Shown piece after piece: positions 37,094 through 44,453 of a stretch of 64,000 nucleotides of DNA (positions within the stretch are counted from its first letter, which is position 1; each line of letters starts with the position of its first letter). Under the pieces are notes generated by a model. It searched no databases, was not told where the DNA came from, and was given only the letters and a program-made list of their open reading frames with translations. The stretch is taken from NCBI RefSeq assembly GCF_001879715.1, contig NZ_MNBW01000006.1, positions 1 to 64,000 of the forward strand. The letters are read 5' to 3'. A program made the position numbers and the translations under genes. Source of the DNA: Nioella nitratireducens (lineage in GTDB: Bacteria > Pseudomonadota > Alphaproteobacteria > Rhodobacterales > Rhodobacteraceae).

Positions 37094-37609
37094 CTACCCC
37101 GCAACGAAATTTCCAAGCTTTATTTCCATTGCAGCTTTTGAAACACCCCACTCATCCGAGAGCTGCTCGACTACCTCTTCGGTGATCGCGCCATCTGAAA
37201 AATACCGACGCGCATCTCTCTCAATAAAGTCATCTGGCATAATTAAATCTGCCGCTAGTCTGTTTGCCTCATACTCTATTTTTTGAGGCAGGCCAGACCT
37301 TAGCAGAATATTATCCTTTATCCCATCCTGCTCGTCAATTATGCTTTTATGTAGCAAGAAGTGAGATATTTCATGCGCGATCGTGAATCGCTGCCTACTA
37401 CGTGTTTCAAACTTGTTTACTCTTATTTCATATACCCCGTCTTCCGCCTTCCTGATTGAACCAGATACTCCACGATCAAGTGGCGCAACCTTTACCCTCA
37501 AACCTAAACTGCGCGCAAGAGCACCGAGTGGCACAGGTTTTTGCGAAAGAAACGGAGCGATTAGATCGCGCACATTTTTGGAAAGATGACGAAACTCAAT
37601 ACTTGCCAT
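37094..37609 (-). CDS. ImmA/IrrE family metallo-endopeptidase
   Basis: 171 aa. The zinc motif HEXXH is in TIAHEISHFLLH, and EYEANRLAADLIMP supplies the third ligand region, as in ImmA/IrrE peptidases. Such enzymes cleave a repressor in mobile elements (ImmA of ICEBs1) or a damage-response regulator (IrrE). No HTH domain is fused and no repressor gene is adjacent. ATG 37609 has AGGAGG upstream and begins one base after the stop of the interrupted membrane gene; earlier in-frame starts are inside that gene. Low GC, same island as the Beta gene. Confidence 0.88.
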   Translation of the reverse strand: MASIEFRHLSKNVRDLIAPFLSQKPVPLGALARSLGLRVKVAPLDRGVSGSIRKAEDGVYEIRVNKFETRSRQRFTIAHEISHFLLHKSIIDEQDGIKDNILLRSGLPQKIEYEANRLAADLIMPDDFIERDARRYFSDGAITEEVVEQLSDEWGVSKAAMEIKLGNFVAG

Positions 37610-37610
37610 T

Positions 37611-37720
37611 TCAGAAGTCCTCCTCATCTCCGGTTTGGCCCATCGCCTGCCGCTGAAACGCCCGCTCGAGCGCTGCATCAAGTCGATCTTGGTACGCAGG
37701 GTCACTCAGAAACTGTGTTA
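37611..37720 (-). pseudogene. 3' part of a membrane protein gene split by IS630
   Basis: From the IS end this frame encodes TQFLSDPAYQDRLDAALERA and then FQRQAMGQTGDEEDF, stopping at TGA 37613-37611. It has no start of its own. Joined to the 5' fragment at the duplicated TA it continues in the same frame after ALEDKL, giving a protein of 158 residues. The stop lies one base before the ImmA/IrrE start, so the original order was membrane protein, peptidase, Beta protein. Confidence 0.88.
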
Positions 37721-38890
37721 GTGTTCCCCGTCTGACATAGGATTCCCTGTTAGGTTCGAGTGTGTCATTGTCGGGCTATGAGACGCGATGACATTTGCCT
37801 GTACCTGAACCCCGATGACCGTGCGCAGCTTCAAGCTCTTGTCATCGACCGCAACACTCCGCGCAAACTGGTCTGGCGGGCTGAGATCGTGCTGGCGACG
37901 GCTGATGGCCATGGCACCAACGGAATCATGCGACGTGCGAGTACCTCGAAGCCCACCGTCTGGCGCTGGCAGGAGCGCTACCTTGACGAGGGCTTGGTCG
38001 GGCTCATGCGAGACAAGACCAGGCCATCAAGGGTGCCGCCGCTGCCGCGGGAAACGCGTCTGAAGGTGATCGCCAAGACGGTGCAGGATAGCCCGCCCAA
38101 CGCTACCCACTGGAGCCGCGCGTTGATGGCCGAGGCGGTCGGCATCTCGCCCTCGAGCGTGGGCCGCATTTGGGCTGAGGCGGGGTTGAAACCGCATCTG
38201 ACGCATGGCTTCAAGGTCTCGAACGACCCGATGTTCGAGGAGAAAGTCACCGATATCGTCGGGCTTTATCTCGATCCGCCGGAGCGGGCCGTCGTGCTGT
38301 GCGTCGATGAGAAATCGCAGATCCAGGCGCTCGACCGGACCCAGCCGGGATTGCCGCTCAAGAAGGGTCGCGCGGCCACGATGACCCACGATTACAAGCG
38401 TCATGGAACGACCACGCTGTTCGCGGCACTTGATGTCAAATCCGGCATAGTGATTGGCGAATGCCTTCCACGCCACCGGGCCAAGGAGTTCCTGAGGTTT
38501 CTGCGCCGCATCGACCGGGCCGTGCCGGGGACGCGCGCGGTGCACCTGGTGCTCGACAACTACGCAACGCACAAGACGCCCGAGGTGAAGGCCTGGCTGG
38601 AGAAACACCCGCGCTTCAAGCTGCACTTCACGCCAACCAGCGCGTCCTGGCTCAACCTCGTCGAACGGTTTTTTGCTGAAATCACCACGAAGCGCATCCG
38701 GCGCGGCAGTTACACCAGCGTCGACGACCTGGAGACCGCCATCTACGACTACCTGCTGCAGCACAACGCCAAGCCAAAGTCCTTCACCTGGACCAAAACG
38801 GCTCAGGATATCCTCGCCCGGGAACGGCGCGCCCTGAACGCCCTCGATGAAATCCGCGGAAACCGGTAGCAAGTGTCAGACTCAGAACAT
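37721..38890. mobile_element. IS630-family insertion sequence, 1170 bp
   Basis: Left end GTGTTCCCCGTCTGACA and the complement of the right end ATGTTCTGAGTCTGACA match at 13 of 17 positions. TA stands immediately outside each end (37719-37720 and 38891-38892), the expected IS630 target duplication. One transposase gene fills it. Removing the IS and one TA restores an uninterrupted reading frame across the target gene, which fixes the boundaries precisely. Confidence 0.92.
37778..38869 (+). CDS. IS630 family transposase
   Basis: 363 aa from ATG 37778; a GTG at 37760 would add six residues. An HTH region (about 40-80) has RRASTSKPTVWRWQERYLDEG. The DDE triad is seen in VLCVDEKSQIQ, HLVLDNYATHKT and LNLVERFFAE. 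The frame is intact, so the element may still be active. The stop codon is 21 bases from the right end. GC is close to the host average and higher than the island it entered. Confidence 0.94.
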   Translation: MRRDDICLYLNPDDRAQLQALVIDRNTPRKLVWRAEIVLATADGHGTNGIMRRASTSKPTVWRWQERYLDEGLVGLMRDKTRPSRVPPLPRETRLKVIAKTVQDSPPNATHWSRALMAEAVGISPSSVGRIWAEAGLKPHLTHGFKVSNDPMFEEKVTDIVGLYLDPPERAVVLCVDEKSQIQALDRTQPGLPLKKGRAATMTHDYKRHGTTTLFAALDVKSGIVIGECLPRHRAKEFLRFLRRIDRAVPGTRAVHLVLDNYATHKTPEVKAWLEKHPRFKLHFTPTSASWLNLVERFFAEITTKRIRRGSYTSVDDLETAIYDYLLQHNAKPKSFTWTKTAQDILARERRALNALDEIRGNR

Positions 38891-39259
38891 TAGCTTGTCC
38901 TCCAAAGCGCGCGGCAAGTCGTTTCTTACTGCTTCATTTATTGCCTCGGAGGCTTGCTCTGGTAGCGACTTGAGCTTTTTTTGCGCTTCTTCTTTCGCCA
39001 CATTTTCCGCCGTATTCCTGGCATCTTCCATGATTTCATTCTTTGTACGGAATGCTATGATCGCAATACCTAAGCCCAAGCAACCAAGTAGTATTGTCGG
39101 TGCCGTAAGCAACACTGAGACAAAGTCCGAATAAGAAAACTCGACTCTGGTGAGTTGTCCGTCTTGGCTAGGTCCTAAAATCAGGTCGTAGCTGCTCAAA
39201 ACGTAGATCACGATGAGCGTCACGATGATCGCTGCGAGAGTGCTAAGAAAATTTTGCAT
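38882..39259 (-). pseudogene. 5' part of a membrane/coiled-coil protein gene split by IS630
   Basis: 125 codons from ATG 39259 (GAGG 5 bases upstream). A signal-anchor helix (about 5-24) and a second helix (about 50-70) are followed by a charged coiled-coil region with NAENVAKEEAQKKLK-like heptads. The frame reads ALEDKL at the IS border, then only Met-Phe and a stop supplied by the IS. The missing 35 residues are at 37613-37720. The truncated form keeps both membrane helices and could still be made. Family not recognised. Confidence 0.85.
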
Positions 39260-39316
39260 TGTTCCTCTTCTGTTCTACCAATTACCACTCCGAAACTTGT
39301 CGCACAACAAGAAAGA

Positions 39317-39733
39317 TCACTCCCCCGTCTCTCCCCTCAACCGCTTCACCTCCCCCCGCACCTTCTTGGCCTTGAGGCGCCGCTCTATACTGCCCTTGGT
39401 GGGCCGGGTCGGGCGGCGTTTTTTCGGCGCCACCGTTGCCCGCCCAATGAGCTCCGCCAGCCGTTCCCGCGCGATCTCCCGGTTGCGGGCCTGGCTCCGC
39501 GTCTCCTGCACGAAGATCACCACCGCGCCATCCTTGGTCCAGCGTTGACCGGCCAGTCGCCGTAGCCGCCGTTTCACCGGGTCGGGCAGGTTCGGGGACC
39601 GCTCCGCCTCGAACCGCAGTTCCACCGCCGTGGACACCTTGTTCACGTTCTGCCCGCCGGGGCCGGAGGCGCGGGTGAACTGCTCCGTCAGTTCCCAGTC
39701 CTCGATGGTGATCTGGTCGGTGATCCTCAGCAT
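39317..39733 (-). CDS. arfB: Ribosome-rescue peptidyl-tRNA hydrolase ArfB
   Basis: 138 aa, the normal ArfB (YaeJ) length. The catalytic motif is in RASGPGGQNVNKVSTAVELRF, and the C-terminal tail is basic (KKRRPTRPTKGSIERRLKAKK), which enters the empty mRNA channel of stalled ribosomes. It frees ribosomes on non-stop mRNA independently of tmRNA. ATG 39733 has no clear ribosome site. The region upstream holds an array of 11-bp repeats, a terminator and an 18-codon ORF, so arfB may be controlled by attenuation. Confidence 0.92.
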   Translation of the reverse strand: MLRITDQITIEDWELTEQFTRASGPGGQNVNKVSTAVELRFEAERSPNLPDPVKRRLRRLAGQRWTKDGAVVIFVQETRSQARNREIARERLAELIGRATVAPKKRRPTRPTKGSIERRLKAKKVRGEVKRLRGETGE

Positions 39734-39747
39734 GATCGGCCATTTGT

Positions 39748-39800
39748 CTGCACGGGGGGTGTACGGGGGGTGTACAGGGGGTGCACGCAGGGTGACACCC
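39748..39800 (+). repeat. Phased 11-bp tandem repeat array B
   Basis: Units start at 39748, 39759, 39770, 39781 and 39792: CTGCACGGGGG, GTGTACGGGGG, GTGTACAGGGG, GTGCACGCAGG, GTGACACCC. It shares a 22-bp block with array A at 18270-18310. The G-rich strand is opposite to arfB, whereas in array A it is the kpsF sense strand. Four G runs with short spacers could also form a G-quadruplex. Confidence 0.8.
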
Positions 39801-39814
39801 CATTTTGACACAGA

Positions 39815-39840
39815 AAAGGGCCGCCCGCAGGCGACCCTTT
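39815..39840 (-). terminator. Terminator between the small ORF and arfB
   Basis: AAAGGG-C-CGCC (39815-39825) pairs with GGCG-A-CCCTTT (39830-39840) around CGCA. On the minus strand it ends in CCCTTTTC. It lies 82 bases before arfB, after the small ORF, so transcripts starting near 40020 would be expected to stop here unless readthrough is allowed. Confidence 0.75.
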
Positions 39841-39851
39841 CCGAGAAATTC

Positions 39852-39911
39852 AGGAGGTGGGGTCGGTTAGACCGTGGGCCCACCTGGGATGGTCAACGCC
39901 ACCAGGGCTGC
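39852..39911 (-). other. Structured leader RNA segment able to mask the small-ORF ribosome site
   Basis: On the minus strand, AGGTGG (39885-39880) and CCACCT (39860-39855) pair, with an inner GGTC/GACC helix. The same CACCTCCT (39859-39852) is perfectly complementary over 8 bases to the Shine-Dalgarno AGGAGGTG (39980-39973) of the small ORF. Two exclusive folds are therefore possible, one hiding the ribosome site. The function is inferred from this complementarity. Confidence 0.5.
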
Positions 39912-39968
39912 CTAGTCACGCGCCTCCCAGACTGTCCCGACGCACTTCTCCAATATCTCTCTCGACAC
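39912..39968 (-). CDS. 18-codon small ORF with strong ribosome site, possible leader peptide
   Basis: AGGAGG (39980-39975) stands 6 bases before GTG 39968. The frame reads VSREILEKCVGTVWEARD and stops at TAG 39914-39912. It is too short for usual gene calls, but the ribosome site is among the best in the window. A TTGACA box lies upstream and hairpins plus a terminator follow, so it may be a regulatory leader peptide of arfB or the coding part of a small dual-function RNA. Confidence 0.55.
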   Translation of the reverse strand: MSREILEKCVGTVWEARD

Positions 39969-40025
39969 TGGGCACCTCCTTTCTGCTGGTTATTTCACCT
40001 AGAAGGGTGCCATAGATTTTGTGTT

Positions 40026-40031
40026 TGTCAA
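40026..40031 (-). promoter_or_regulatory. TTGACA -35 box just after yhhQ
   Basis: On the minus strand TTGACA occurs seven bases past the yhhQ stop codon, inside an AT-rich run. The -10 region is weak (ACCCTT at 17 bases; CTATGG closer in). It could start the small-ORF transcript at about 40000. Confidence 0.45.
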
Positions 40032-40037
40032 AACTTT

Positions 40038-40673
40038 TTATGCAACCTGTGCCGTGAGTTTGGCGGTGATGACCCGGAAGGGCACGAGCGCCACCAAGGC
40101 AAGCGACAGTTTGACCAGCCAGTCGGCGACGGCCAGAGAGACCCAAAGCGGCACCAGCGGCCCGGCGCCGAGCAGCGGCAAAACCTCGCCCGCCCAGGAC
40201 ACATCGTTCAGCGGCTCAAGGAACCCGAGCGCCCCGGAAAACGCGATCGTAAAGAAAATCGCCGTATCCACAGAAGACCCTACAAGCGTAGACGCCAAGG
40301 GCGCCCGCCACCAAGCCCCCTCGCGCAGGCGATTAAAGACAGCGACATCAAGCAGTTGCGCGGTCAGGAACGCAAGGCCAGAGCCCATGGCGATGCGCAG
40401 GGTCACGGCGGGATAGGTGAAGCCGTCGCCTTGCAGCATGATCTGCGTGCCGATGAGCGAGCAGATGACACCGACGACAAAACCGGCGATCACCACCTTG
40501 CGCGCAGCGGCCACGCCATAGACGCGGTTCATCACATCGGTGACGAGGAAAGCGATGGGGTACGTAAAGGCGCCCCAGGTCAGCCATTGGCCGAACAGGA
40601 ACTGGACGAGGATGTTGGAAGCGACGACAACCGCCGCCATGGCAAGAATGCCGGGCAGGTAAGAGCGTTTCAT
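40038..40673 (-). CDS. yhhQ: Queuosine precursor transporter (YhhQ/COG1738 family)
   Basis: 211 aa with about six membrane segments. Family landmarks are YPIAFLVTDVMNRVYG and the Asp/Ser in ASTLVGSSVDTAIFFTIAF. YhhQ imports 7-deazaguanine precursors used for queuosine in tRNA. ATG 40673 fits the family; the frame extends to a TTG at 40694. It follows the aminotransferase gene by about 107 bases, which contain GC-rich hairpins but no recognisable preQ1 riboswitch. Confidence 0.9.
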   Translation of the reverse strand: MKRSYLPGILAMAAVVVASNILVQFLFGQWLTWGAFTYPIAFLVTDVMNRVYGVAAARKVVIAGFVVGVICSLIGTQIMLQGDGFTYPAVTLRIAMGSGLAFLTAQLLDVAVFNRLREGAWWRAPLASTLVGSSVDTAIFFTIAFSGALGFLEPLNDVSWAGEVLPLLGAGPLVPLWVSLAVADWLVKLSLALVALVPFRVITAKLTAQVA

Positions 40674-40780
40674 ATCTTTGATCCGTTTTGACAAGGTAGC
40701 GGAGACTTGGCCCTGCCGCGTGGGCAGGGACGGGGCGCTCTACCCCAGGCAGACGGGGCTTGGCAAGCCCCGCCGCGCCG

Positions 40781-41965
40781 TCAGCCCATCACCTCGGCCA
40801 CGGCCTTCGCCACAACGGGGATCGTGTCCGGCGTTAACCCGGCCACGTTCATGCGGCTGTCAAAGACAAGGTAGATGCCATGGTCTTCCCGCAGGCGCTC
40901 TACCTGTTCGGGGGTGGCCCCAAGTAGCGAGAACATGCCCTTGTGCGCGGCAAGAAAGGCGAACCGGTCCGATCCGGTGATCCGTTGCAATTCCGCCGCC
41001 AACGCCTCGCGGTTGGCCTGCATCCCCTCGCGCATCTCGCGCAGTTCCGCGCGCCACAGGTCGGTCAACCCGGCATCGCCGAGGATCGTCTGCACCGCCC
41101 GCGCGCCGTGATCGGGCGGGAAGGCAAAGTTCTGGCGGTTGAGCCAGGCCAGCATCCCGCCGGTGGCCGTCGCGGCGGCGTCGTCCCCGCACAGCGCCAT
41201 GGCAATCCCCACCCGGTCACGGTAGAGCCCGAAATTCTTGGAACATGACCCGGCCAGCAGCATCTCGGGCACCATCCCCGCCAACAGCCGCGTGCCTGCC
41301 GCGTCTTCTTCGATCCCGTGGCCAAAGCCCAGATAGGCCATGTCCACAAAGGGGATCGCACCGGTCGCAAGACACAACTCGCCAAGTGCGCGCCAGTCGT
41401 CCAGCGTCAGGTCGACGCCGGTGGGGTTGTGGCAGCAACCGTGCACGAGGATCAGATCCCCCGCCCGGACGTCCGCCAGATCCGCCATCATGCCGGCGCG
41501 GTCCAGCCCGCCGGTCTGGGCGTCGTAATAGCGGTATTCCCGCAAGGGCAGGTCCAGATAGCTGATAATCGCCGGATGATTGGGCCAGGTCGGGGCGCTG
41601 ATCCAGACCGTGGCGCCAGGCGTCAGGCTTTTGACCATTTCCAGGATTTGCCGCACCGCGCCAGTGCCGCCGGGGGTGCCTGCGGCGGCCAGACGCGCAT
41701 GGGGCACAGCATCGCCAAAAATCAGCGTTTTCATCTCCGCCAGATAGCCCGCATCGCCTGCCAGCGCGACATACCCCTTGCTGTCCTGCATCTTCCAGAC
41801 GAGCTCTTCCGCTGCCTTGACCGCCTTCATCACCGGGGTCTTGCCTTCGGGCGTCTTGTAGACGCCGACGCCCAGATCGACCTTGTCCTTGCGCGGATCG
41901 TCCCGGAACATCTGCATCAGCTGGATGATCTTGTCGGGCTGCGGCGGGGTCAGGGTTTCGAACAA
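40781..41965 (-). CDS. Aromatic/aspartate aminotransferase
   Basis: 394 aa, class I PLP aminotransferase. The N-terminus DKIIQLMQMFRDDPRKDKVDLGVGVY and the PLP lysine in GSCSKNFGLYRDRVG follow the AspC/TyrB group. HGCCHNPTGVDLT holds the family Asn and MNVAGLT near the end is typical. It interconverts aspartate or aromatic amino acids with their keto acids. It is third in the operon sseA-GNAT-aminotransferase, 12 bases after the acetyltransferase gene. Whether aspartate or aromatic substrates are preferred cannot be decided by eye. Confidence 0.93.
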   Translation of the reverse strand: MFETLTPPQPDKIIQLMQMFRDDPRKDKVDLGVGVYKTPEGKTPVMKAVKAAEELVWKMQDSKGYVALAGDAGYLAEMKTLIFGDAVPHARLAAAGTPGGTGAVRQILEMVKSLTPGATVWISAPTWPNHPAIISYLDLPLREYRYYDAQTGGLDRAGMMADLADVRAGDLILVHGCCHNPTGVDLTLDDWRALGELCLATGAIPFVDMAYLGFGHGIEEDAAGTRLLAGMVPEMLLAGSCSKNFGLYRDRVGIAMALCGDDAAATATGGMLAWLNRQNFAFPPDHGARAVQTILGDAGLTDLWRAELREMREGMQANREALAAELQRITGSDRFAFLAAHKGMFSLLGATPEQVERLREDHGIYLVFDSRMNVAGLTPDTIPVVAKAVAEVMG

Positions 41966-41977
41966 GGGCCGTCCTCC

Positions 41978-42538
41978 TCAGGCGGGGAATTGCGAGGGGT
42001 CCCGGTCGCGGGTCAGGACGCGGGCATGATCCTCGGTCCGATAGGGGCGAAATCCCACCCGTTTGTAAAGGTCCAGCGCGCGGGGGTGGTCCAGCGTGCA
42101 GGTGTTGACGGTCATGCGGGTCACGCCGTCAGGCGCCCATCCCGTGGCAATGGCCGTGCGCAGCAGGCGCCCGCCAAGCCCGCCGCCGATCGCCTCGGGC
42201 ACAAGCCCGAAATAGGCCAGTTCGCAGGTGCCCGGCGTGCGCCAGTCGAGTTGAAAGAACCCGTTGGGCCAGCCATCGCGATAGGCCACGAACAGCGCCA
42301 CATCCGGGTCTTGGATATAGGCGCGCACGGCCTCGGTGGCCTCGGTGTGCTTGTCGACCCATTCATACATCTGCCCGACGGCATCGTAGAGCGACAGGAA
42401 AAACCAGACCGGCGGTGCGGCGCAGCGCTCCAGCCGCGTGCCTTCGGGCAGGGCCGGGGCAGGGGCCTCGGGCTGCTCTGTCATCTCCAGATAGGTGATC
42501 GTAAAGGGAATCTCGGTGCCAGCGGGGATCACGCTCAT
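41978..42538 (-). CDS. GNAT family N-acetyltransferase
   Basis: 186 aa. The acetyl-CoA site is PEAIGGGLGGRLLRTAIATGW and the C-terminal motif is LDHPRALDLYKRVGFRPYR. The substrate is unknown. Its ATG overlaps the sseA stop as ATGA, so the two are translationally coupled; longer in-frame starts lie inside sseA. Confidence 0.9.
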   Translation of the reverse strand: MSVIPAGTEIPFTITYLEMTEQPEAPAPALPEGTRLERCAAPPVWFFLSLYDAVGQMYEWVDKHTEATEAVRAYIQDPDVALFVAYRDGWPNGFFQLDWRTPGTCELAYFGLVPEAIGGGLGGRLLRTAIATGWAPDGVTRMTVNTCTLDHPRALDLYKRVGFRPYRTEDHARVLTRDRDPSQFPA

Positions 42539-43386
42539 CCGGTTTCGACCTTGAGCTGTTCGAACTGGCCCCATTCCGCCCAAGAGCCGTCATAGAGCGC
42601 CCAATCGCGGTGGCCCAGCATCTCCAGCCCAAGCGACAGGATCGCCGCCGTCACGCCGGAGCCGCAGGTGGTGATGATCCGCTTGTCCAGATCGACGCCC
42701 GCCTGCGTAAAGGCAGCCTTCAGGGCGTCACCGCGCTTCATCGTGCCGTCCTCGTTCAGAAGGGTTGCGTAATGTACGTTTTTCGAGCCGGGAATACGGC
42801 CTGCGCGCAGCCCTTCGCGCGGTTCCGGCTCGTCTCCCCGAAAGCGTGCGGCGCCGCGGGCATCCACGATCTGCCAATCGCCAAGTTTCGCCGCCGCGGC
42901 GACCTGCGTCACGTCCTTGACCAGATGCGCCTGCCGGCTCGCCGTCATGTGGCGGTCGCGCAGGATCGGCGGCATATCTTCGATCTCGCGCCCCTCGGCC
43001 TGCCATTTGCCGAAGCCGCCATCCAGTACCGCGATGTCAGTCTTGCCCATCAGCCGGAACAGCCACCAGACCCGCGCCGCAGAAAAGATGCCGTTGCCGT
43101 CATAGACGACCACCTGATGCCCGTCGCCGATCCCCATGGCGCGCAGGCGGCTCATGAATTTCTCGGGCGAGGGGGCCATGTGGGGCAGATCGCTCAGCGT
43201 GTCGCTGATGTCGTCGATGTCGAAGAACCGCGCACCGGGAATGTGGGCGGCGTCATATTCGGCCTTCGGATCACGGTTCATGTCCGGCAGATACCACGAG
43301 GCGTCGATCACCCGCAGGTCGGGGTCTTTCAGGTGGTCGGCCAGCCATTGCGTGGATACGAGCGTCTTGGGGTCGTCGGCGGACAT
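42535..43386 (-). CDS. sseA: 3-mercaptopyruvate/thiosulfate sulfurtransferase
   Basis: 283 aa with two rhodanese domains. The first (about 10-135) has VIDASWYLP and is inactive. The second has the active Cys in ITTCGSGVTAAI, the CG[S]G[VT] form of mercaptopyruvate sulfurtransferases. It transfers sulfur from mercaptopyruvate to thiols or cyanide. ATG 43386 is preferred over a TTG at 43392. First gene of a four-gene minus-strand cluster. Confidence 0.93.
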   Translation of the reverse strand: MSADDPKTLVSTQWLADHLKDPDLRVIDASWYLPDMNRDPKAEYDAAHIPGARFFDIDDISDTLSDLPHMAPSPEKFMSRLRAMGIGDGHQVVVYDGNGIFSAARVWWLFRLMGKTDIAVLDGGFGKWQAEGREIEDMPPILRDRHMTASRQAHLVKDVTQVAAAAKLGDWQIVDARGAARFRGDEPEPREGLRAGRIPGSKNVHYATLLNEDGTMKRGDALKAAFTQAGVDLDKRIITTCGSGVTAAILSLGLEMLGHRDWALYDGSWAEWGQFEQLKVETG

Positions 43387-43464
43387 CGGCAAGCTCCGTA
43401 TAGGCGAAGTTTTCAGGGGAAATCCCTACTTTGCCCGTTCCCGGCTTGCAAGCTTTGCCGGGTG

Positions 43465-43944
43465 TTACCCCCGGTCGCGCAGAAGGCGGGCCTTCTGGCG
43501 CTGCCAGTCGCGCTTGGCCTCGGTGGCGCGTTTGTCCTGGTTTTTCTTACCCTTGGCGATGCCGATCTTGAGTTTCACCATCCCGCGATGATTGAAATAC
43601 ATGACCAGTGGAACCAGCGTCATGCCCTGCCGCTGCGTGGCGTTCCACAGCCGCGACATCTCTTTCTTGCTGACCAGCAGCTTGCGGCGGCGGCGTTCCT
43701 CGTGACCCCACGTCTTGGCTTGCGCATAGGGGGCGATGTAGCTGTTGACCAGCCACAGTTCACCCTCGTCCACGGCGGCATAACTTTCGGCGATGTTCGA
43801 GCCGCCTTGGCGCAGCGACTTCACCTCGGACCCGTGCAGAACGATCCCGCATTCGAGGTCATCCTCGATGGCGTAATCGTAGCGGGCCCGCCGGTTTTCG
43901 GCGATTACCTTGTAGTTGGGGTCTGTGACGGGTTTCTTTGCCAT
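43465..43944 (-). CDS. smpB: SsrA-binding protein
   Basis: 159 aa, full length. It starts [25 protein letters not shown] with [19 protein letters not shown], and ends with the basic tail [20 protein letters not shown]. SmpB delivers tmRNA to stalled ribosomes. With arfB four kilobases away, both ribosome-rescue routes are in this window. ATG 43944 fits the family start; the frame extends upstream without support. Confidence 0.96.
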   Translation of the reverse strand: MAKKPVTDPNYKVIAENRRARYDYAIEDDLECGIVLHGSEVKSLRQGGSNIAESYAAVDEGELWLVNSYIAPYAQAKTWGHEERRRRKLLVSKKEMSRLWNATQRQGMTLVPLVMYFNHRGMVKLKIGIAKGKKNQDKRATEAKRDWQRQKARLLRDRG

Positions 43945-43963
43945 GGGGGGCGGATATAGGCGG

Positions 43964-44452
43964 TCAGGCGTCTGGTTGCCAGCCCGGAGGCACATCAATC
44001 GACGGCATCCACGGCTTTATGTCCAAAAGCGGCGTCCCATCGTAGCAGTCGATGGCGTCGATCCCCACAACGCCGGTATCCCGGTCGATACTGGTCAGCC
44101 GCACGACCGACAGCGCAATCGGGTTGGGCCGCGCAGGCGAGCGCAGCGAAAACGTGCCGCGCGGACCGGTGCTGTGGCGGGGGCGCTGCACCGCCAGCGT
44201 GCGGGGGCTTTTGTCCATCCAATAGAGCAGGATCACCTGTCGTCCGGGGTCCAGCCCTTCAAGCGCCGGAATATAGGCCAGGTCCAGTTCGATCCGCGCC
44301 GCCTTGCCGCTCTCGCGGGCTTGGCGCAAGTTGCGAGGGCTGTCGCCCTTGGCCCACGGGCTGCGGATACGCCCGATGAAGGTGACCCCGGCCTCGGCCC
44401 GGTCGGCGGGGTCGAAGGGCAGCGTCACCTCACCGTCGCGGATCACGGTCAT
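43964..44452 (-). CDS. trmO: tRNA (t6A37) N6-methyltransferase TrmO
   Basis: 162 aa, the TsaA/YaeB fold: [53 protein letters not shown] and [17 protein letters not shown] are all family signatures. It methylates t6A at position 37 of tRNA-Thr using SAM. It begins one base after the dapA stop. E. coli TrmO has a C-terminal extension that is absent here. Confidence 0.93.
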   Translation of the reverse strand: MTVIRDGEVTLPFDPADRAEAGVTFIGRIRSPWAKGDSPRNLRQARESGKAARIELDLAYIPALEGLDPGRQVILLYWMDKSPRTLAVQRPRHSTGPRGTFSLRSPARPNPIALSVVRLTSIDRDTGVVGIDAIDCYDGTPLLDIKPWMPSIDVPPGWQPDA

Positions 44453-44453
44453 C

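Noticed and set aside
38027-38872. 281-codon frame on the minus strand of the IS
   Set aside because: It is a shadow of the transposase, whose DDE motifs are clear on the plus strand.
39841-40020. tRNA, tmRNA, SRP RNA or 6S RNA in the yhhQ-arfB gap
   Set aside because: No cloverleaf, no tmRNA-like 3' end and no SRP loop motif were recognised; the leader or small-RNA reading fits better.
40674-40780. preQ1 riboswitch upstream of yhhQ
   Set aside because: Only GC-rich hairpins are present; the short preQ1 aptamer pattern with its A-rich tail was not found.
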